Below are positions 35,236 through 45,581 of a stretch of DNA of 64,000 bases, piece by piece. A program made the position numbers and the translations under genes. The stretch is from the NCBI RefSeq assembly GCF_002161285.1, contig NZ_NFHH01000002.1:1-64000 (forward strand), given 5' to 3'. How positions within the stretch are numbered: the stretch's first letter is position 1; every line of letters begins with the position of its first letter. The stretch comes from Blautia sp. An81 (GTDB lineage: Bacteria; Bacillota; Clostridia; Lachnospirales; Lachnospiraceae). The notes beneath the pieces are model-generated. The model saw nothing but the letters and a program-made list of their open reading frames with translations. It was not told the DNA's origin and did no database searches.

Positions 35236-36402
35236 ATGAATAATTTTATATATGAAAATAAGACCAAGGTCTTTTTTGGACGGGGATGCGTAAAGGAATT
35301 TCTGACCTGTCTGGTAAAGGATTATGACACCATAATGATGGGCTACGGACAGGGCTCTGTAAAAAGAAACGGGATATATGATGAGGTTCTGGGAATCCTT
35401 ATGAGAGAAGGTAAGACCGTGGTGGAATTTCCGGGGATCATGCCGAATCCTACCTATAAAAAAGTAATGGAAGGCGTAAAACTGGCAAGAGCCCATCAAG
35501 TGCAGATGATATTGGGAATCGGCGGCGGTTCTGTGATGGACTGCTGTAAGGCAGTGGCTCTGGCAGCCAGATATAAGGGAGACGCCTGGGAAAACTTCTG
35601 GGACAGGAAGGGAATCGTTGATTTTGAACCAATACCGGTAGGGGTGATACCCACCACTGCAGGGACAGGAAGTGAGTGCAATGGCGCCGCTGTGATCACC
35701 AATGAGGAGGAAAAGGTAAAAATCGGCTATGATTATCCTAAATGCAACCCGGAGTTTGCCCTTATGGACCCTGCATATACATTCAGTGTGCCCAAGGAAC
35801 AGATGGTATCCGGGGCCTTTGACAGCCTTTCTCACATTATGGAAACTTATTTCAGCGGTCCAGACAGAGACAATGTGTCTGATGATGTTGCAGAGGCGCT
35901 GATGCGGAACGTGGTGCGGAATCTGCGGACTGCCGTGAAGGACCAGGAGGATTACACCGCCCGTAGCAATCTTTTCTGGAACTCCACTTTGTCGGAAAAC
36001 CGGCTGATCAAGCTGGGAAAGAAAGGAGACTTTGGATGTCATCTGATGGAACATCAGCTGGCGGCCTATACAGACTGTAATCACGGGGAGGGAATGGCAG
36101 TGCTGCATCCTGTGTACTACCGCCATATTTACAGAGATGGTTTGAAAAAATTCGTAAGGTTCGCCAGAAATGTATGGGAGATTTCCGGAGAGGGAAAAAG
36201 TGAGGAAGCCCTGGCAGAAGCAGGAATTGACGCTCTGGCAGATTTTATCCGGGAAATCGGACTTCCCGCCACCCTGCGGGAGCTGGGGATGAAGGACAGG
36301 AAACAACTGGGAGAGATTGCGGAATCCTGCCATTTTTCACCGGGAAGCTACCGGAAGATGACTTCCGGGGAGATACTGGAGATTTTCCAGGAGTGCTTTT
36401 AA
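35236..36402 (+). CDS. Iron-containing alcohol dehydrogenase (BDH-like), paralogue
   Basis: A 388-residue group III alcohol dehydrogenase, clearly paralogous to 29112-30257. It shares the start FIYENKTKVFFGRGCVKEFL, the GYGQGSVKRNG loop, GIGGGSVMDCCKAVA, and the metal-binding LMEHQLAAYTDCNHGEGMAV. In the first loop GQGS replaces the GGGS of the paralogue. AGGAGGGG precedes the ATG. It is likely a butanol/aldehyde-type reductase in redox balancing; expression may depend on the hairpin module upstream. Confidence 0.9.
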   Translation: MNNFIYENKTKVFFGRGCVKEFLTCLVKDYDTIMMGYGQGSVKRNGIYDEVLGILMREGKTVVEFPGIMPNPTYKKVMEGVKLARAHQVQMILGIGGGSVMDCCKAVALAARYKGDAWENFWDRKGIVDFEPIPVGVIPTTAGTGSECNGAAVITNEEEKVKIGYDYPKCNPEFALMDPAYTFSVPKEQMVSGAFDSLSHIMETYFSGPDRDNVSDDVAEALMRNVVRNLRTAVKDQEDYTARSNLFWNSTLSENRLIKLGKKGDFGCHLMEHQLAAYTDCNHGEGMAVLHPVYYRHIYRDGLKKFVRFARNVWEISGEGKSEEALAEAGIDALADFIREIGLPATLRELGMKDRKQLGEIAESCHFSPGSYRKMTSGEILEIFQECF

Positions 36403-36569
36403 TATGCTGAATGGACATCTTCGATGACACAGGGAGAAGCTTTTGAAGGGCTATTTGAAAATATTGTATAGATATCTGCGGATTGATAGAGTATAATAAA
36501 ACGATACAATTTACATTGATAATATCATTCCGAGAGGACAGGCGTATAAAAGGTTATAGGAGGTAAGGC

Positions 36570-36761
36570 ATGAGTAGAGAAACATTAAAAAATCTTATAG
36601 AACTTGTTCCTGAAAATGAAATAGATATCCTATATCATGTAATTGTTAAATTTATCCCGGAAGTGGAGCCTGAACCAGAGGAAATAGAAGCAATACGTGA
36701 AGGACGTAAGGACAGAGCTGAGAATGGAACGGTATCTCATGAAGAAATAGACTGGGGATGA
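36570..36761 (+). CDS. Small antitoxin-like protein (orphan)
   Basis: A 63-residue acidic protein (MSRETLKNLIELVPENEIDI at the start, EEIDWG at the end) resembling RelB/Phd-type antitoxins that pair with RelE toxins in Clostridia. AGGAGGTAAGG precedes the ATG. Directly downstream, LTITIRYARLQA at about 36768 looks like the first strand of a RelE toxin but the frame has no toxin body, so the partner is probably lost. The antitoxin assignment is by general pattern, not a certain domain hit. Confidence 0.5.
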   Translation: MSRETLKNLIELVPENEIDILYHVIVKFIPEVEPEPEEIEAIREGRKDRAENGTVSHEEIDWG

Positions 36762-36900
36762 CCAGAATTGACAATTACCATCAGGTATGCTAGACTACAG
36801 GCAGTTACTCGGAGGGTCGGCTGTAAAAAAGGCCGGCTGGATAAGAGGCTGGTTGAGATATCTGTTCCTCGGAGGGCAAGTCGTTCAGCAGAAATGGCAG

Positions 36901-36948
36901 GCCGGATAAGAGATAAGCTGAGATGCTTATTCCTTATCCGGCTTTTTT
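36901..36948 (+). terminator. Rho-independent terminator
   Basis: GCCGGATAAG (36901-36910) pairs perfectly with CTTATCCGGC (36933-36942), followed by TTTTTT. It separates the antitoxin-like gene from the MATE gene. The rest of 36762-37048 shows no supported gene. Confidence 0.85.
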
Positions 36949-37048
36949 CAGCGGTTTTTGAAAGACCTTGTGGCCCTTTGAGGCAGGGAAACAGACTAGC
37001 AGGGCCTTTCGGGTTCTTCTGCACTAGAAACGATTGGAGGAAAAGAAA

Positions 37049-38386
37049 ATGGATTTTTTAAACGGCAAGATTAAAACCCTGTATTTTAAGTACTTGTCTG
37101 CAGCCTTTGGAAGCGCACTGATCACGTCCATCTATTCCATAGTTGATATGGCTATGGTGGGACAGTACCACGGGCCGGAAGGCTCCGCAGCTTTGGCGGT
37201 AGTTGCACCGGTGTGGAATATCATCTACAGCCTGGGACTTCTGATGGGAATCGGGGGCTCTGTTCTTTTCAGCACTATCAGAGGAAAGGCAGACGGCGAT
37301 ATCCGGAAGTCCAATCAGTATTTTACCGCTTCGGTAATCGGCTCTGTTATACTGGCCGCAATCGTCTGGCTGCTGATCATCTTTTTTGATAAACAGCTTC
37401 TGGTTTTCTTTGGAGCGCAGGATAATACTCTGACCCTGGCAAGGGAGTACGTGGAGCCTATTAAATTTGCCATTCCCTTTTTCCTGTTTAACCAGATGCT
37501 GGCAGCTTATTTGAGAAATGACAAGAATCCGTCCCTGGCCACAGGGGGAGTTCTGGCTGGGGGTATCTTCAATATCTTTGGAGACTATTTCTTTGTATTT
37601 GTCTGCGATATGGGGGCGTATGGAGCAGGACTGGCTACTGCTATCGGTTCTGCCATTAGCTTCCTGGCTATGCTGTCTCATTTCTTTATGAAGAAAAATA
37701 CCCTTCGGCTGGTAAAACCGGAAGGACTTTTTAGAAAACTGAAAGAAATTACGGTCACTGGATTTTCTACCTTTTTCATCGATGTGGCCATGGGCATCCT
37801 GACCATTCTGTTCAACAGACAGATTATGATCTATCTGGGAACAAACGCCCTGGCAGTCTACGGAGTGATCGTTAATATCAGCACCTTTGTTCAGTGCTGT
37901 GCCTACAGCGTGGGACAGGCTTCTCAGCCGATTATTTCCACCAATTATGGAGCCGGACTGGGAGACCGGATACGTGAGACATTGAAATATGCTTTGGGAA
38001 CTGTTGATTTTTTCAGCATCCTGTGGACAGCTCTGAGCATGCTGATCCCGAACGCTTTTATTCGTCTGTTCATGGCGCCTACCGAAGAGGTGCTTGCCAT
38101 TGCGCCCGCCATTATCCGGTGCTACGGGATTTCTTTCCTGTTACTGCCGTTAAATGTGTTTTCTACCTATTACTTCCAGGCCCTGATGAAGCCGAAGATC
38201 GCGTTTATCGCTTCTGTAGCAAGAGGACTGGTGATCAGCGGAATCCTGATCTACCTTCTGCCGGCAGTATTGGGCGGAAATACCATCTGGTTTGCAATGC
38301 CGATCACAGAATTAGTTGTGGCTGTTTTTGTTGTCAGTGAAATGGTAAAATATACAAAACAACTGAGCACAGAAAGGAAGGGATGA
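37049..38386 (+). CDS. MATE-family efflux transporter
   Basis: A 445-residue membrane protein of the MATE family with about twelve helices (GSALITSIYSIVDMAMVGQY near the N-terminus). ATG 37049 follows TGGAGG by 8 bases and replaces the TTG at 37034. Only two bases separate its stop from the next start, so it is cotranscribed with the cytidylate-kinase-like gene, a pairing that recurs in Lachnospiraceae. Substrate unknown. Confidence 0.88.
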   Translation: MDFLNGKIKTLYFKYLSAAFGSALITSIYSIVDMAMVGQYHGPEGSAALAVVAPVWNIIYSLGLLMGIGGSVLFSTIRGKADGDIRKSNQYFTASVIGSVILAAIVWLLIIFFDKQLLVFFGAQDNTLTLAREYVEPIKFAIPFFLFNQMLAAYLRNDKNPSLATGGVLAGGIFNIFGDYFFVFVCDMGAYGAGLATAIGSAISFLAMLSHFFMKKNTLRLVKPEGLFRKLKEITVTGFSTFFIDVAMGILTILFNRQIMIYLGTNALAVYGVIVNISTFVQCCAYSVGQASQPIISTNYGAGLGDRIRETLKYALGTVDFFSILWTALSMLIPNAFIRLFMAPTEEVLAIAPAIIRCYGISFLLLPLNVFSTYYFQALMKPKIAFIASVARGLVISGILIYLLPAVLGGNTIWFAMPITELVVAVFVVSEMVKYTKQLSTERKG

Positions 38387-38388
38387 CT

Positions 38389-38994
38389 ATGAACAAAATC
38401 ATTACCATTGGCCGTGAGTTCGGAAGCGGCGGACGTGAGCTTGGCAGGAGACTGTCAGAAAAGCTGGGATTTGCTTACTATGATCAGGAAATCATCAGTG
38501 AGATCGCCAGAAGAACAGAGATGTCGGAGCATTATGTCCAGTCTGTGGTGGAACATCAGCCCCACTTCTCTTTTCCCATTCATATCGGGCGGAGTTTTTA
38601 CCCCACAGCCAGCCCTGTTTTCGACCTGACCATGACCATCTACCAGGAGCAGTCCAGGATCATCCAGGAAATGGCCATGAAATCAGATTGTGTTATCGTA
38701 GGACGCTGCGGAGATTATATCCTGCGGGATCAGAAGCCTTTCCGGATCTTTGTCTACGCAGATATGGAAAGCAAGATGATAAGGTGCCGGGAAAAAGCCT
38801 CCCAGGAGGAGAAAATGACCGATAAGGAATTAAAGCAGCATATTCTTGGCATCGATAAAAAACGGGCGAAATACTACGAATTCTATACCGGCCATAAGTG
38901 GGGCGATAACCTGAATTTTGATATGTGCATCAATACTTCCCATATGGTCATCAAAGAGATGGTGCCTGCACTTGCAAAACTTTTTGAAAACTAA
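38389..38994 (+). CDS. Cytidylate kinase-like family protein
   Basis: A 201-residue P-loop kinase: IITIGREFGSGGRELGRRLS contains a Walker A-like glycine loop, followed by KLGFAYYDQEII and a VIVGRCGDYIL stretch typical of the cytidylate-kinase-like family (AAA_26). These differ from the housekeeping Cmk, and their substrate is not established. ATG 38389 has AAGGAAGG at the right distance; ATG 38383 overlaps the MATE stop but sits too close to that site. The second gene of the MATE operon. Confidence 0.8.
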   Translation: MNKIITIGREFGSGGRELGRRLSEKLGFAYYDQEIISEIARRTEMSEHYVQSVVEHQPHFSFPIHIGRSFYPTASPVFDLTMTIYQEQSRIIQEMAMKSDCVIVGRCGDYILRDQKPFRIFVYADMESKMIRCREKASQEEKMTDKELKQHILGIDKKRAKYYEFYTGHKWGDNLNFDMCINTSHMVIKEMVPALAKLFEN

Positions 38995-38999
38995 AACAG

Positions 39000-40298
39000 C
39001 TATATGGATTTTGCATTAGGATAGATTTTTTCCATCCGTTCATCGTCAAAGTGCTGGTCTATGACCTTTTCCCATCCGCTTTCGGCAGCAGGTCCCCCGT
39101 CCCTCTGGTCATAACGGATCAGAGCGACGACGGAGACCAGCATATTGACTGCCATGAATGCAGCCAGGACCCATGTAAGGATATATCCCCATAACTTGGG
39201 GATTTTTTCTATGCAGGCAGACAGTGGCGGATACAGCCATTTGATCCAGATAACTGCGGCAATGCCCCAGAAAAAGCAATACAGAAGGTTGACCCTTCCG
39301 TCCAGGTTAAAGGGGATATCGCTGTAGTCCCAGAATACCTTTCCGAAGACAATCTCGGAGAGTACGCTGCACACATATTCATAGGCTCCTCCAAGAAAGG
39401 TGCCTACGAAAAAGAGATACCGGTCCGGCTTCTCTTTGTCTTTATACAGGAGTACGGTGGCAAATACAATGGCAAATCCCCATACAATGCTGAAAGGTCC
39501 CCAGACCAGACTGCTCCTGCTCATCCAGACCCCGGCAGTGATCCGGCAGAAAATGGTTTCCACAAAGTCCCCCAGGATACAGGCAATGAAAAACAGCCAG
39601 AAGAGTTTGTAGAAACCACACCCTTCAGCGAATTTTCCTTCCATGCGGATTTCCTCGGCTCTTTCCATGATTACGGGGTAAGCTTTTGCCATACGGTGTT
39701 CTACGTGGCCCACAATAGAAGCTCCGAACCTGTTTGTAAAAACAGAAATCTTCCGCCTTACACGGGCTGCTCCTGGAATCTCGTTTTTAATATGAAAGAC
39801 TGCGGCCAGAGAGAGGAGAATGTCCAGAAAGACAGCGATACTACATATCCAAACCAGCAGCTGTGCGAAAAAATCCGGGATCAGCCGGTATGCCAAAAGG
39901 AGAAACCGGTTTCCATACCGCATGCTGAGAAGCCCCAGTACCGCCCACAGAATACTGTACTGCAGGCAGATATAACCGTCATAATTCCATTTCTTACCTG
40001 AATAATCCCACCACTTATGACTGTTCAGCCGTTCCAGCAGTTTTCCGGTGAGCCATTCCACCATGGTAGCCAGAATACCGCAGCCTATAAGAAGAAAGAA
40101 TGTATTATCCAGCAGATCTCCGGTAGTCAGGGTCATAAGAACTGCGGCGATTCCATAGACAAGACAGAAAGGACCTGTTGAGAATCCTCTGTTTATAAAT
40201 CTTCGGTTTTTTACTGTACCTACTACTGTCTCAATGATCCATCCCAGAAAAGAATAGATCAGAAGCAGCCATAAAAGCTCTGTGATCGTATAGTCCAT
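39000..40298 (-). CDS. Putative ABC transporter permease (CmpB-like, duplicated)
   Basis: A membrane protein of about 432 residues with at least ten helices. Two related halves each start with a helix and the motif FLGWIIETVVG / FVETIFCRITAGVW, then WGPFSIVWGFA / STGPFCLVYGIA, fitting the ABC_trans_CmpB family. The start at 40298 fits the first repeat and a promoter-like TATACT at about 40414 on this strand; the open frame extends to 40520. No ATPase partner is adjacent. Function unknown despite the family name. Confidence 0.7.
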   Translation of the reverse strand: MDYTITELLWLLLIYSFLGWIIETVVGTVKNRRFINRGFSTGPFCLVYGIAAVLMTLTTGDLLDNTFFLLIGCGILATMVEWLTGKLLERLNSHKWWDYSGKKWNYDGYICLQYSILWAVLGLLSMRYGNRFLLLAYRLIPDFFAQLLVWICSIAVFLDILLSLAAVFHIKNEIPGAARVRRKISVFTNRFGASIVGHVEHRMAKAYPVIMERAEEIRMEGKFAEGCGFYKLFWLFFIACILGDFVETIFCRITAGVWMSRSSLVWGPFSIVWGFAIVFATVLLYKDKEKPDRYLFFVGTFLGGAYEYVCSVLSEIVFGKVFWDYSDIPFNLDGRVNLLYCFFWGIAAVIWIKWLYPPLSACIEKIPKLWGYILTWVLAAFMAVNMLVSVVALIRYDQRDGGPAAESGWEKVIDQHFDDERMEKIYPNAKSI

Positions 40299-40562
40299 AA
40301 CATTCAATACCCTTGTATATGCAGGGCATCCCCTTTCTATAGTTTTTCCGGAATTCAATCCGGACTTCATTTTCCCGGAATAAAAGGCGAGAAAACGGAG
40401 AATTTCTGGATATAGTATAGCAGATATAAAGAAGAGAAGATACTTACTATTTTCTAAAGATAGGAGGAACTTGTACCAGGGGGCTATGTATTTTAAGGCA
40501 TAGCCTTCTGTCTGTGACATATAATTACAAACAAAATATAGCAGTATGTACCTAAAGGTTCC

Positions 40563-40617
40563 TACTGGTAAACTAAACGAGTCTTCTGAGGAAGGCTCGT
40601 TTTTCTTATAATAAAAA
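40563..40617 (+). promoter_or_regulatory. Hairpin/TATAAT module, copy 2
   Basis: TACTGGTAAACTAAA, the hairpin CGAGTCTTC-TGAG-GAAGGCTCG (40578-40599) with T-run, then CTTATAATAAAA. Stem bases differ from copies 1 and 3 but pairing is kept. GTACCTAAAGGTTC just upstream is near-palindromic and may be an operator. Confidence 0.65.
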
Positions 40618-40700
40618 TGTAAAAACAGTCTGCTGGATTTCGTGGACAGCAGTGTCTGTATCAGCGGACATGGAATTTTAGCAAGAAAGGACAGTGGGGT

Positions 40701-41468
40701 ATGAGAAAAAGAATCGCAGCATTAATGATAACAACGATTTTTGCCCTGACAGGGGCAGGGTGCAGCCAGAATGATTCTTCCGGGCAGGCAGCAGACAGCA
40801 GCAATGCCCAGGAGGAGGAGGCGGCAGAAGACGGCAATGCCCAGGAGACTCCAGCAGAAGATACCGGAGATACAGCTTCTTCCGATACGGAAACGGCTCA
40901 GGAAGGCCAGTCTGAAAGCTCCAATATCCTCATCGCCTATTTTTCTGTGCCTGAGGATGTGGATACAAAAGGAATCGACGCCAATGCAGGAGCCAGCGTT
41001 GTGGTAAGAGAGGGCCAGGTCATGGGAAATCTGGAGTATATGGCAGATGTAATCCAGCAGACCATTGGCGGAGATCTGTTCCGGATCGAGACTGTGGAAG
41101 AATATCCTCTGGACCATGAACCACTGGTAGATCAGGCAGCCGAAGAACAGGATGAAGAAGCCAGACCGGAACTGTCCACACAGATAGAGAATCCGGATCA
41201 GTATGACACTATCCTTCTGGGGTATCCTAACTGGTGGGGGGACATGCCTATGGCGCTGTACACTTTCCTGGAGGAATATGACTTTTCCGGAAAGACCATT
41301 ATTCCTTTTACTGCCCATGGAGGCAGCGGTTTTTCTGACACAGTGGATACCATTGCAGAGCTTCAGCCAGATGCAGAAGTCAGCGATGAGGGACTGAGTA
41401 TTTCCAGAAATGATGTAGCAGAAGCTCAGGAAGAGATCAGCTCCTGGGCCCAAGGATTAGAGAGGTGA
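40701..41468 (+). CDS. Flavodoxin-like lipoprotein
   Basis: A 255-residue secreted lipoprotein: signal peptide with lipobox LTGAGC, an acidic Gln/Glu/Asp-rich linker (about 22-72) and a flavodoxin_4 domain. ILIAYFSVPEDVD is the first strand, where FMN-binding flavodoxins have a Thr/Ser loop, and LLGYPNWWGDMPM and PFTAHGGSGFS are the later FMN-contacting loops. It probably carries electrons to or from an extracytoplasmic partner. It leads a run of aldo/keto reductase genes, suggesting a shared redox role. Confidence 0.82.
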   Translation: MRKRIAALMITTIFALTGAGCSQNDSSGQAADSSNAQEEEAAEDGNAQETPAEDTGDTASSDTETAQEGQSESSNILIAYFSVPEDVDTKGIDANAGASVVVREGQVMGNLEYMADVIQQTIGGDLFRIETVEEYPLDHEPLVDQAAEEQDEEARPELSTQIENPDQYDTILLGYPNWWGDMPMALYTFLEEYDFSGKTIIPFTAHGGSGFSDTVDTIAELQPDAEVSDEGLSISRNDVAEAQEEISSWAQGLER

Positions 41469-41475
41469 AGATAAA

Positions 41476-42480
41476 ATGAAAAAGCGTATTTTAGGAAAAG
41501 ATTTAGAGGTTTCTGCAGTGGGACTGGGCTGTATGGGCATGAGCCATGCCTACGGCCCTGCAGCGGATAAAAAAGAGATGACAGAACTGCTGGCCCAGGC
41601 GGTAGAGATGGGCTATACCTTTTTTGACACAGCGGAGGTCTATGGAACCCCTGAGAATCCCCACGATAATGAGGAACTTCTGGGAACGGCGCTGAGGCCT
41701 TACAGAGACCAGATTGTCCTGGCTTCTAAATGCGGAATCCGGTTTGACGAGACTTCTTCTGCAGTGAATAAGCCTCTGATACCCGATGGAAGGCCGGAGA
41801 CCATTAAGAAATCTGCAGAGGGCTCTCTGAAACGACTGAATACAGACCATTTGGATCTTTACTATATCCACAGGATTGACAAAAATGTGCCTATTGAGGA
41901 AACGGCAGGAGCTATGAAGGAACTGATAGAAGCCGGAAAGATTACCCATTGGGGTATTTCCGAAGCAGATGAGGACACTTTGCGGAGGGCCTGCAAAGTC
42001 TGCCCGGTAACTGCAGTACAGAACCGCTACTCTATGATGTATCGGGATTATGAGGCGCTGTTCCCTGTACTGGAGGAGCTTCAGATTGGATTTGTGGCCT
42101 TTTCCCCGCTGGCAAACGGATTTCTTTCTGCGAAGTACAATAAGGATTCCAAGTTTGCAAAAGGAACCGACTACCGCAGTGTAATGCCTCAGTTTTCACC
42201 AGAGGCCATAGATAAGAACCAGGAGATGCTCCGGTACCTGGAAGAGATAGCAGATAAGAAAGACGCCACCCCGGCTCAGATCTCTCTGGCCTGGATGCTG
42301 GCAAAGAAGCCCTGGATCGTACCCATCCCCGGAACCAGAAAATACGGAAGACTGCTGGAAAATGCCCAGGCTTCAGAGGTTGAACTCACAGACCAGGAAG
42401 TCAGGGAACTGGATAAAATGCTGGATACGGTTCCTATGTCAGAAGTATTCGGCGGTTCCAGAGTAAAAGAAAAAAAATAG
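41476..42480 (+). CDS. Aldo/keto reductase
   Basis: A 334-residue NAD(P)H-dependent oxidoreductase with the (beta/alpha)8 fold. The catalytic tetrad is recognisable: FFDTAEVYG (Asp, Tyr), ASKCGI (Lys) and DLYYIHRID (His). It resembles the AKR11/AKR13-type subgroup that includes YajO/YakC-like enzymes. It follows the flavodoxin lipoprotein by 7 bases, so it is cotranscribed. A second, broken aldo/keto reductase gene lies next. The true substrate is unknown. Confidence 0.9.
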   Translation: MKKRILGKDLEVSAVGLGCMGMSHAYGPAADKKEMTELLAQAVEMGYTFFDTAEVYGTPENPHDNEELLGTALRPYRDQIVLASKCGIRFDETSSAVNKPLIPDGRPETIKKSAEGSLKRLNTDHLDLYYIHRIDKNVPIEETAGAMKELIEAGKITHWGISEADEDTLRRACKVCPVTAVQNRYSMMYRDYEALFPVLEELQIGFVAFSPLANGFLSAKYNKDSKFAKGTDYRSVMPQFSPEAIDKNQEMLRYLEEIADKKDATPAQISLAWMLAKKPWIVPIPGTRKYGRLLENAQASEVELTDQEVRELDKMLDTVPMSEVFGGSRVKEKK

Positions 42481-42509
42481 GGCAACAAAAGAAAGCAAAT
42501 TAAAAGTAG

Positions 42510-43376
<867 letters not shown>

Positions 43377-43396
43377 AACTTAGGAAAGGAGTCTGA

Positions 43397-44428
43397 ATGA
43401 AAAAGAAAATTGCAGCGGCGGTGGTGCTGGTAATTGTGATCCTGGCCTGCATTATAGGCTACTATCTGTACAGGATGTGGCCTATGCTGAGCACCACTAT
43501 GGGAGAAGTGGAAAATACAGAGGAACATCAGTCTCATCTGGCGGGAGATCAGCCTTCAGAGGAGGAAAATGTATCTACTGTTTATATGACTACAGAAATT
43601 TCTCCTGAGGGACTGATGAATGCTTACCAGGCCCTGGGAGTGGAGCTGACAGGAGAAAATACGGCAGTGAAGCTGTCTACAGGCGAACCGGGAAGCAACT
43701 ATCTGGATCCGGATCTGATCAAAGATTTGGTCCAGTATGTGAATGGCACTATTGTAGAGTGCAATACAGCCTATCAAGGCTCCCGTACAGAGACGCAGAT
43801 GCACTATCAGGTAGCAGAAGACCATGGATTTACGGATATTGCAGATTTCGTGATCATGGATGAAGACGGCTCTGTGAGTATTCCGTTGGAGGGCGGTAAC
43901 CGGATGACCGAAAATCTGGTAGGGGCCCATTTCCCGGAGTATGACGGATTCCTTGTGCTGTCCCATTTTAAGGGCCATGCCATTGCCGGATTCGGCGGCG
44001 CTATTAAAAATATTTCCATTGGAATGGCTTCTCAGGAAGGAAAGTGCCTGATCCACACGGACGGCGCCAGCCATACCAGCCCCTGGGGCGGAGCCCAGGA
44101 TCCCTTCCTGGAGTGCATGGCGGAGGCTGGAAAGTCTGTGCAGGACAGCCTGAACGGAAATATTCTGTATATCAATGTGCTGAACCGCTTGTCCGTAGAC
44201 TGTGACTGCGACTCAAGTCCTGCAGAGCCGGACATGCACGATATCGGTATCTTGGCTTCCACGGATCCGGTAGCCATTGATCAGGCCAGCGTGGATCTGA
44301 TCTATGAAGCAGAAGACGGAGCTTCTCTGGTAGAGAGGATGGAATCCCGGAATGCGGAGCATGTGCTTCAGCATGGAGAAGAAATCGGCCTGGGAAACCG
44401 GAGCTATGATCTGGTATCTATTGATTAG
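43397..44428 (+). CDS. DUF362 domain protein, membrane-anchored
   Basis: A 343-residue protein with an N-terminal membrane anchor (AAAVVLVIVILACIIGYYLY, residues about 6-25), a short linker and a DUF362 domain (FLVLSHFKGHAIAGFGGAIK is the signature region with a conserved His/Lys). DUF362 proteins often accompany iron-sulfur or corrinoid systems and may help in their assembly or electron transfer. No ferredoxin domain is attached here. AAAGGAG precedes the ATG. It follows the broken reductase by 20 bases. Confidence 0.8.
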   Translation: MKKKIAAAVVLVIVILACIIGYYLYRMWPMLSTTMGEVENTEEHQSHLAGDQPSEEENVSTVYMTTEISPEGLMNAYQALGVELTGENTAVKLSTGEPGSNYLDPDLIKDLVQYVNGTIVECNTAYQGSRTETQMHYQVAEDHGFTDIADFVIMDEDGSVSIPLEGGNRMTENLVGAHFPEYDGFLVLSHFKGHAIAGFGGAIKNISIGMASQEGKCLIHTDGASHTSPWGGAQDPFLECMAEAGKSVQDSLNGNILYINVLNRLSVDCDCDSSPAEPDMHDIGILASTDPVAIDQASVDLIYEAEDGASLVERMESRNAEHVLQHGEEIGLGNRSYDLVSID

Positions 44429-44514
44429 GCTTTTCAAGGTGACTGCTGAAAACCGGATAAGGGAACTGGCCGGAATCTTTAGACAAGAATGAAACAGAAC
44501 AGGAGAGAAAGGGC

Positions 44515-45417
44515 ATGTTGGAAGTTATAGAAAGAGAATTTATCTATATCAGCTATTATTTTATGGTGCAGCTGCGGCAGATTTTTGTCTACTGGGTGGC
44601 AGGCATGGTCATTGGCTCTCTTGTCTCTGTATTTGCAAAAAATGCCATCCATAGTCTCTTTGGAGGACTGAAAGATAAAAAAATGGGAATCTGGGGAGTG
44701 ATCCCTGCAAGCCTGCTGGGAACCTTATCTCCCCTGTGCATGTATGGGACCATTCCCATTGCTGCCTCTTTTTCCCGGCAGGGAATGCGGGACGACTGGC
44801 TGGCGGCCTTTATGATGAGCAGCATTTTGCTGAACCCTCAGTTAATGCTTTACAGTACAGCCCTGGGAGGCCAGGCTCTGGCGGTCCGGCTGGTTACCTG
44901 CATTTTCTGCGGGATTCTGGCAGGGCTACTGGTACATTTTCTTTGGGGAAAGAAAGAATTTTTCCGCTTCGACGGGTTTGCGCCAGGCCCAGGCCGTGAC
45001 ACGGACCCTGATCTTTTCCTCCGTTTTTTTAAAAATCTGGGGAGAAATGTGAGAGCTACGGGCCCATATTTCCTCATAGGCGTTCTTCTTTCTGCATTGT
45101 TTCAGAGATATGTACCGGCAGATGCTTTTGCCAGTCTTTTTGGAGAGAATGAGGGATTCGGCCTTCTTTTGGCAGCTACTATCGGCGTGCCCCTTTATGC
45201 CTGCGGGGGAGGGACTATACCCCTTCTGCAGCAGTGGCTGGCTTCGGGCATGAGCATGGGCGCGGCAGCCTCCTTTATGATCACCGGCCCTGCCACCAAG
45301 ATTACCAATCTGGGTGCTTTAAAAATCGTGCTGGGCTTCCGGCATTTTTTTCTATATCTGATTTATGTGATGCTTTTTTCTATGGTAAGCGGATTTATTG
45401 TAAACCTCGTGCTATAG
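44515..45417 (+). CDS. Predicted permease (SO_0444/ArsP-like metal efflux type)
   Basis: A 300-residue membrane protein with about eight helices in two halves. GVIPASLLGTLSPLCMYGTI and the later GVPLYACGGGTIPLLQQWL are the paired cysteine-containing motifs of this permease family, followed by FMITGPATKITNLGAL. Members export metals, metalloids or organoarsenicals. No ArsR-type regulator or metal-binding companion is adjacent, so the substrate stays open. AGGAGAGAAAGG precedes the ATG. Confidence 0.78.
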   Translation: MLEVIEREFIYISYYFMVQLRQIFVYWVAGMVIGSLVSVFAKNAIHSLFGGLKDKKMGIWGVIPASLLGTLSPLCMYGTIPIAASFSRQGMRDDWLAAFMMSSILLNPQLMLYSTALGGQALAVRLVTCIFCGILAGLLVHFLWGKKEFFRFDGFAPGPGRDTDPDLFLRFFKNLGRNVRATGPYFLIGVLLSALFQRYVPADAFASLFGENEGFGLLLAATIGVPLYACGGGTIPLLQQWLASGMSMGAAASFMITGPATKITNLGALKIVLGFRHFFLYLIYVMLFSMVSGFIVNLVL

Positions 45418-45478
45418 GACAAGAGACAGGAAAGAGATGGGTCTGGGGCGGGAGTCCACACAGAAACCATAAGGTTAA

Positions 45479-45531
45479 TACTGGAAAACTAATGGAGTAT
45501 TCTTTTAAGAAGAATACTCTTTTATAATAAA
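45479..45531 (+). promoter_or_regulatory. Hairpin/TATAAT module, copy 3
   Basis: TACTGGAAAACTAATG, the hairpin GAGTATTCTT-TTAAG-AAGAATACTC (45495-45519) with TTTT, then TATAATAAA. It precedes the split flavodoxin lipoprotein gene at 45582. Confidence 0.65.
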
Positions 45532-45581
45532 GCTGCAAAGTGAAATACAGAAAAAACACTTTATGAAAGAGAGGATATGAT

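Noticed and set aside
34900-36333. 477-codon minus-strand open frame
   Set aside because: It is antisense to the LysR and iron alcohol dehydrogenase genes, with low-complexity hydrophobic translation.
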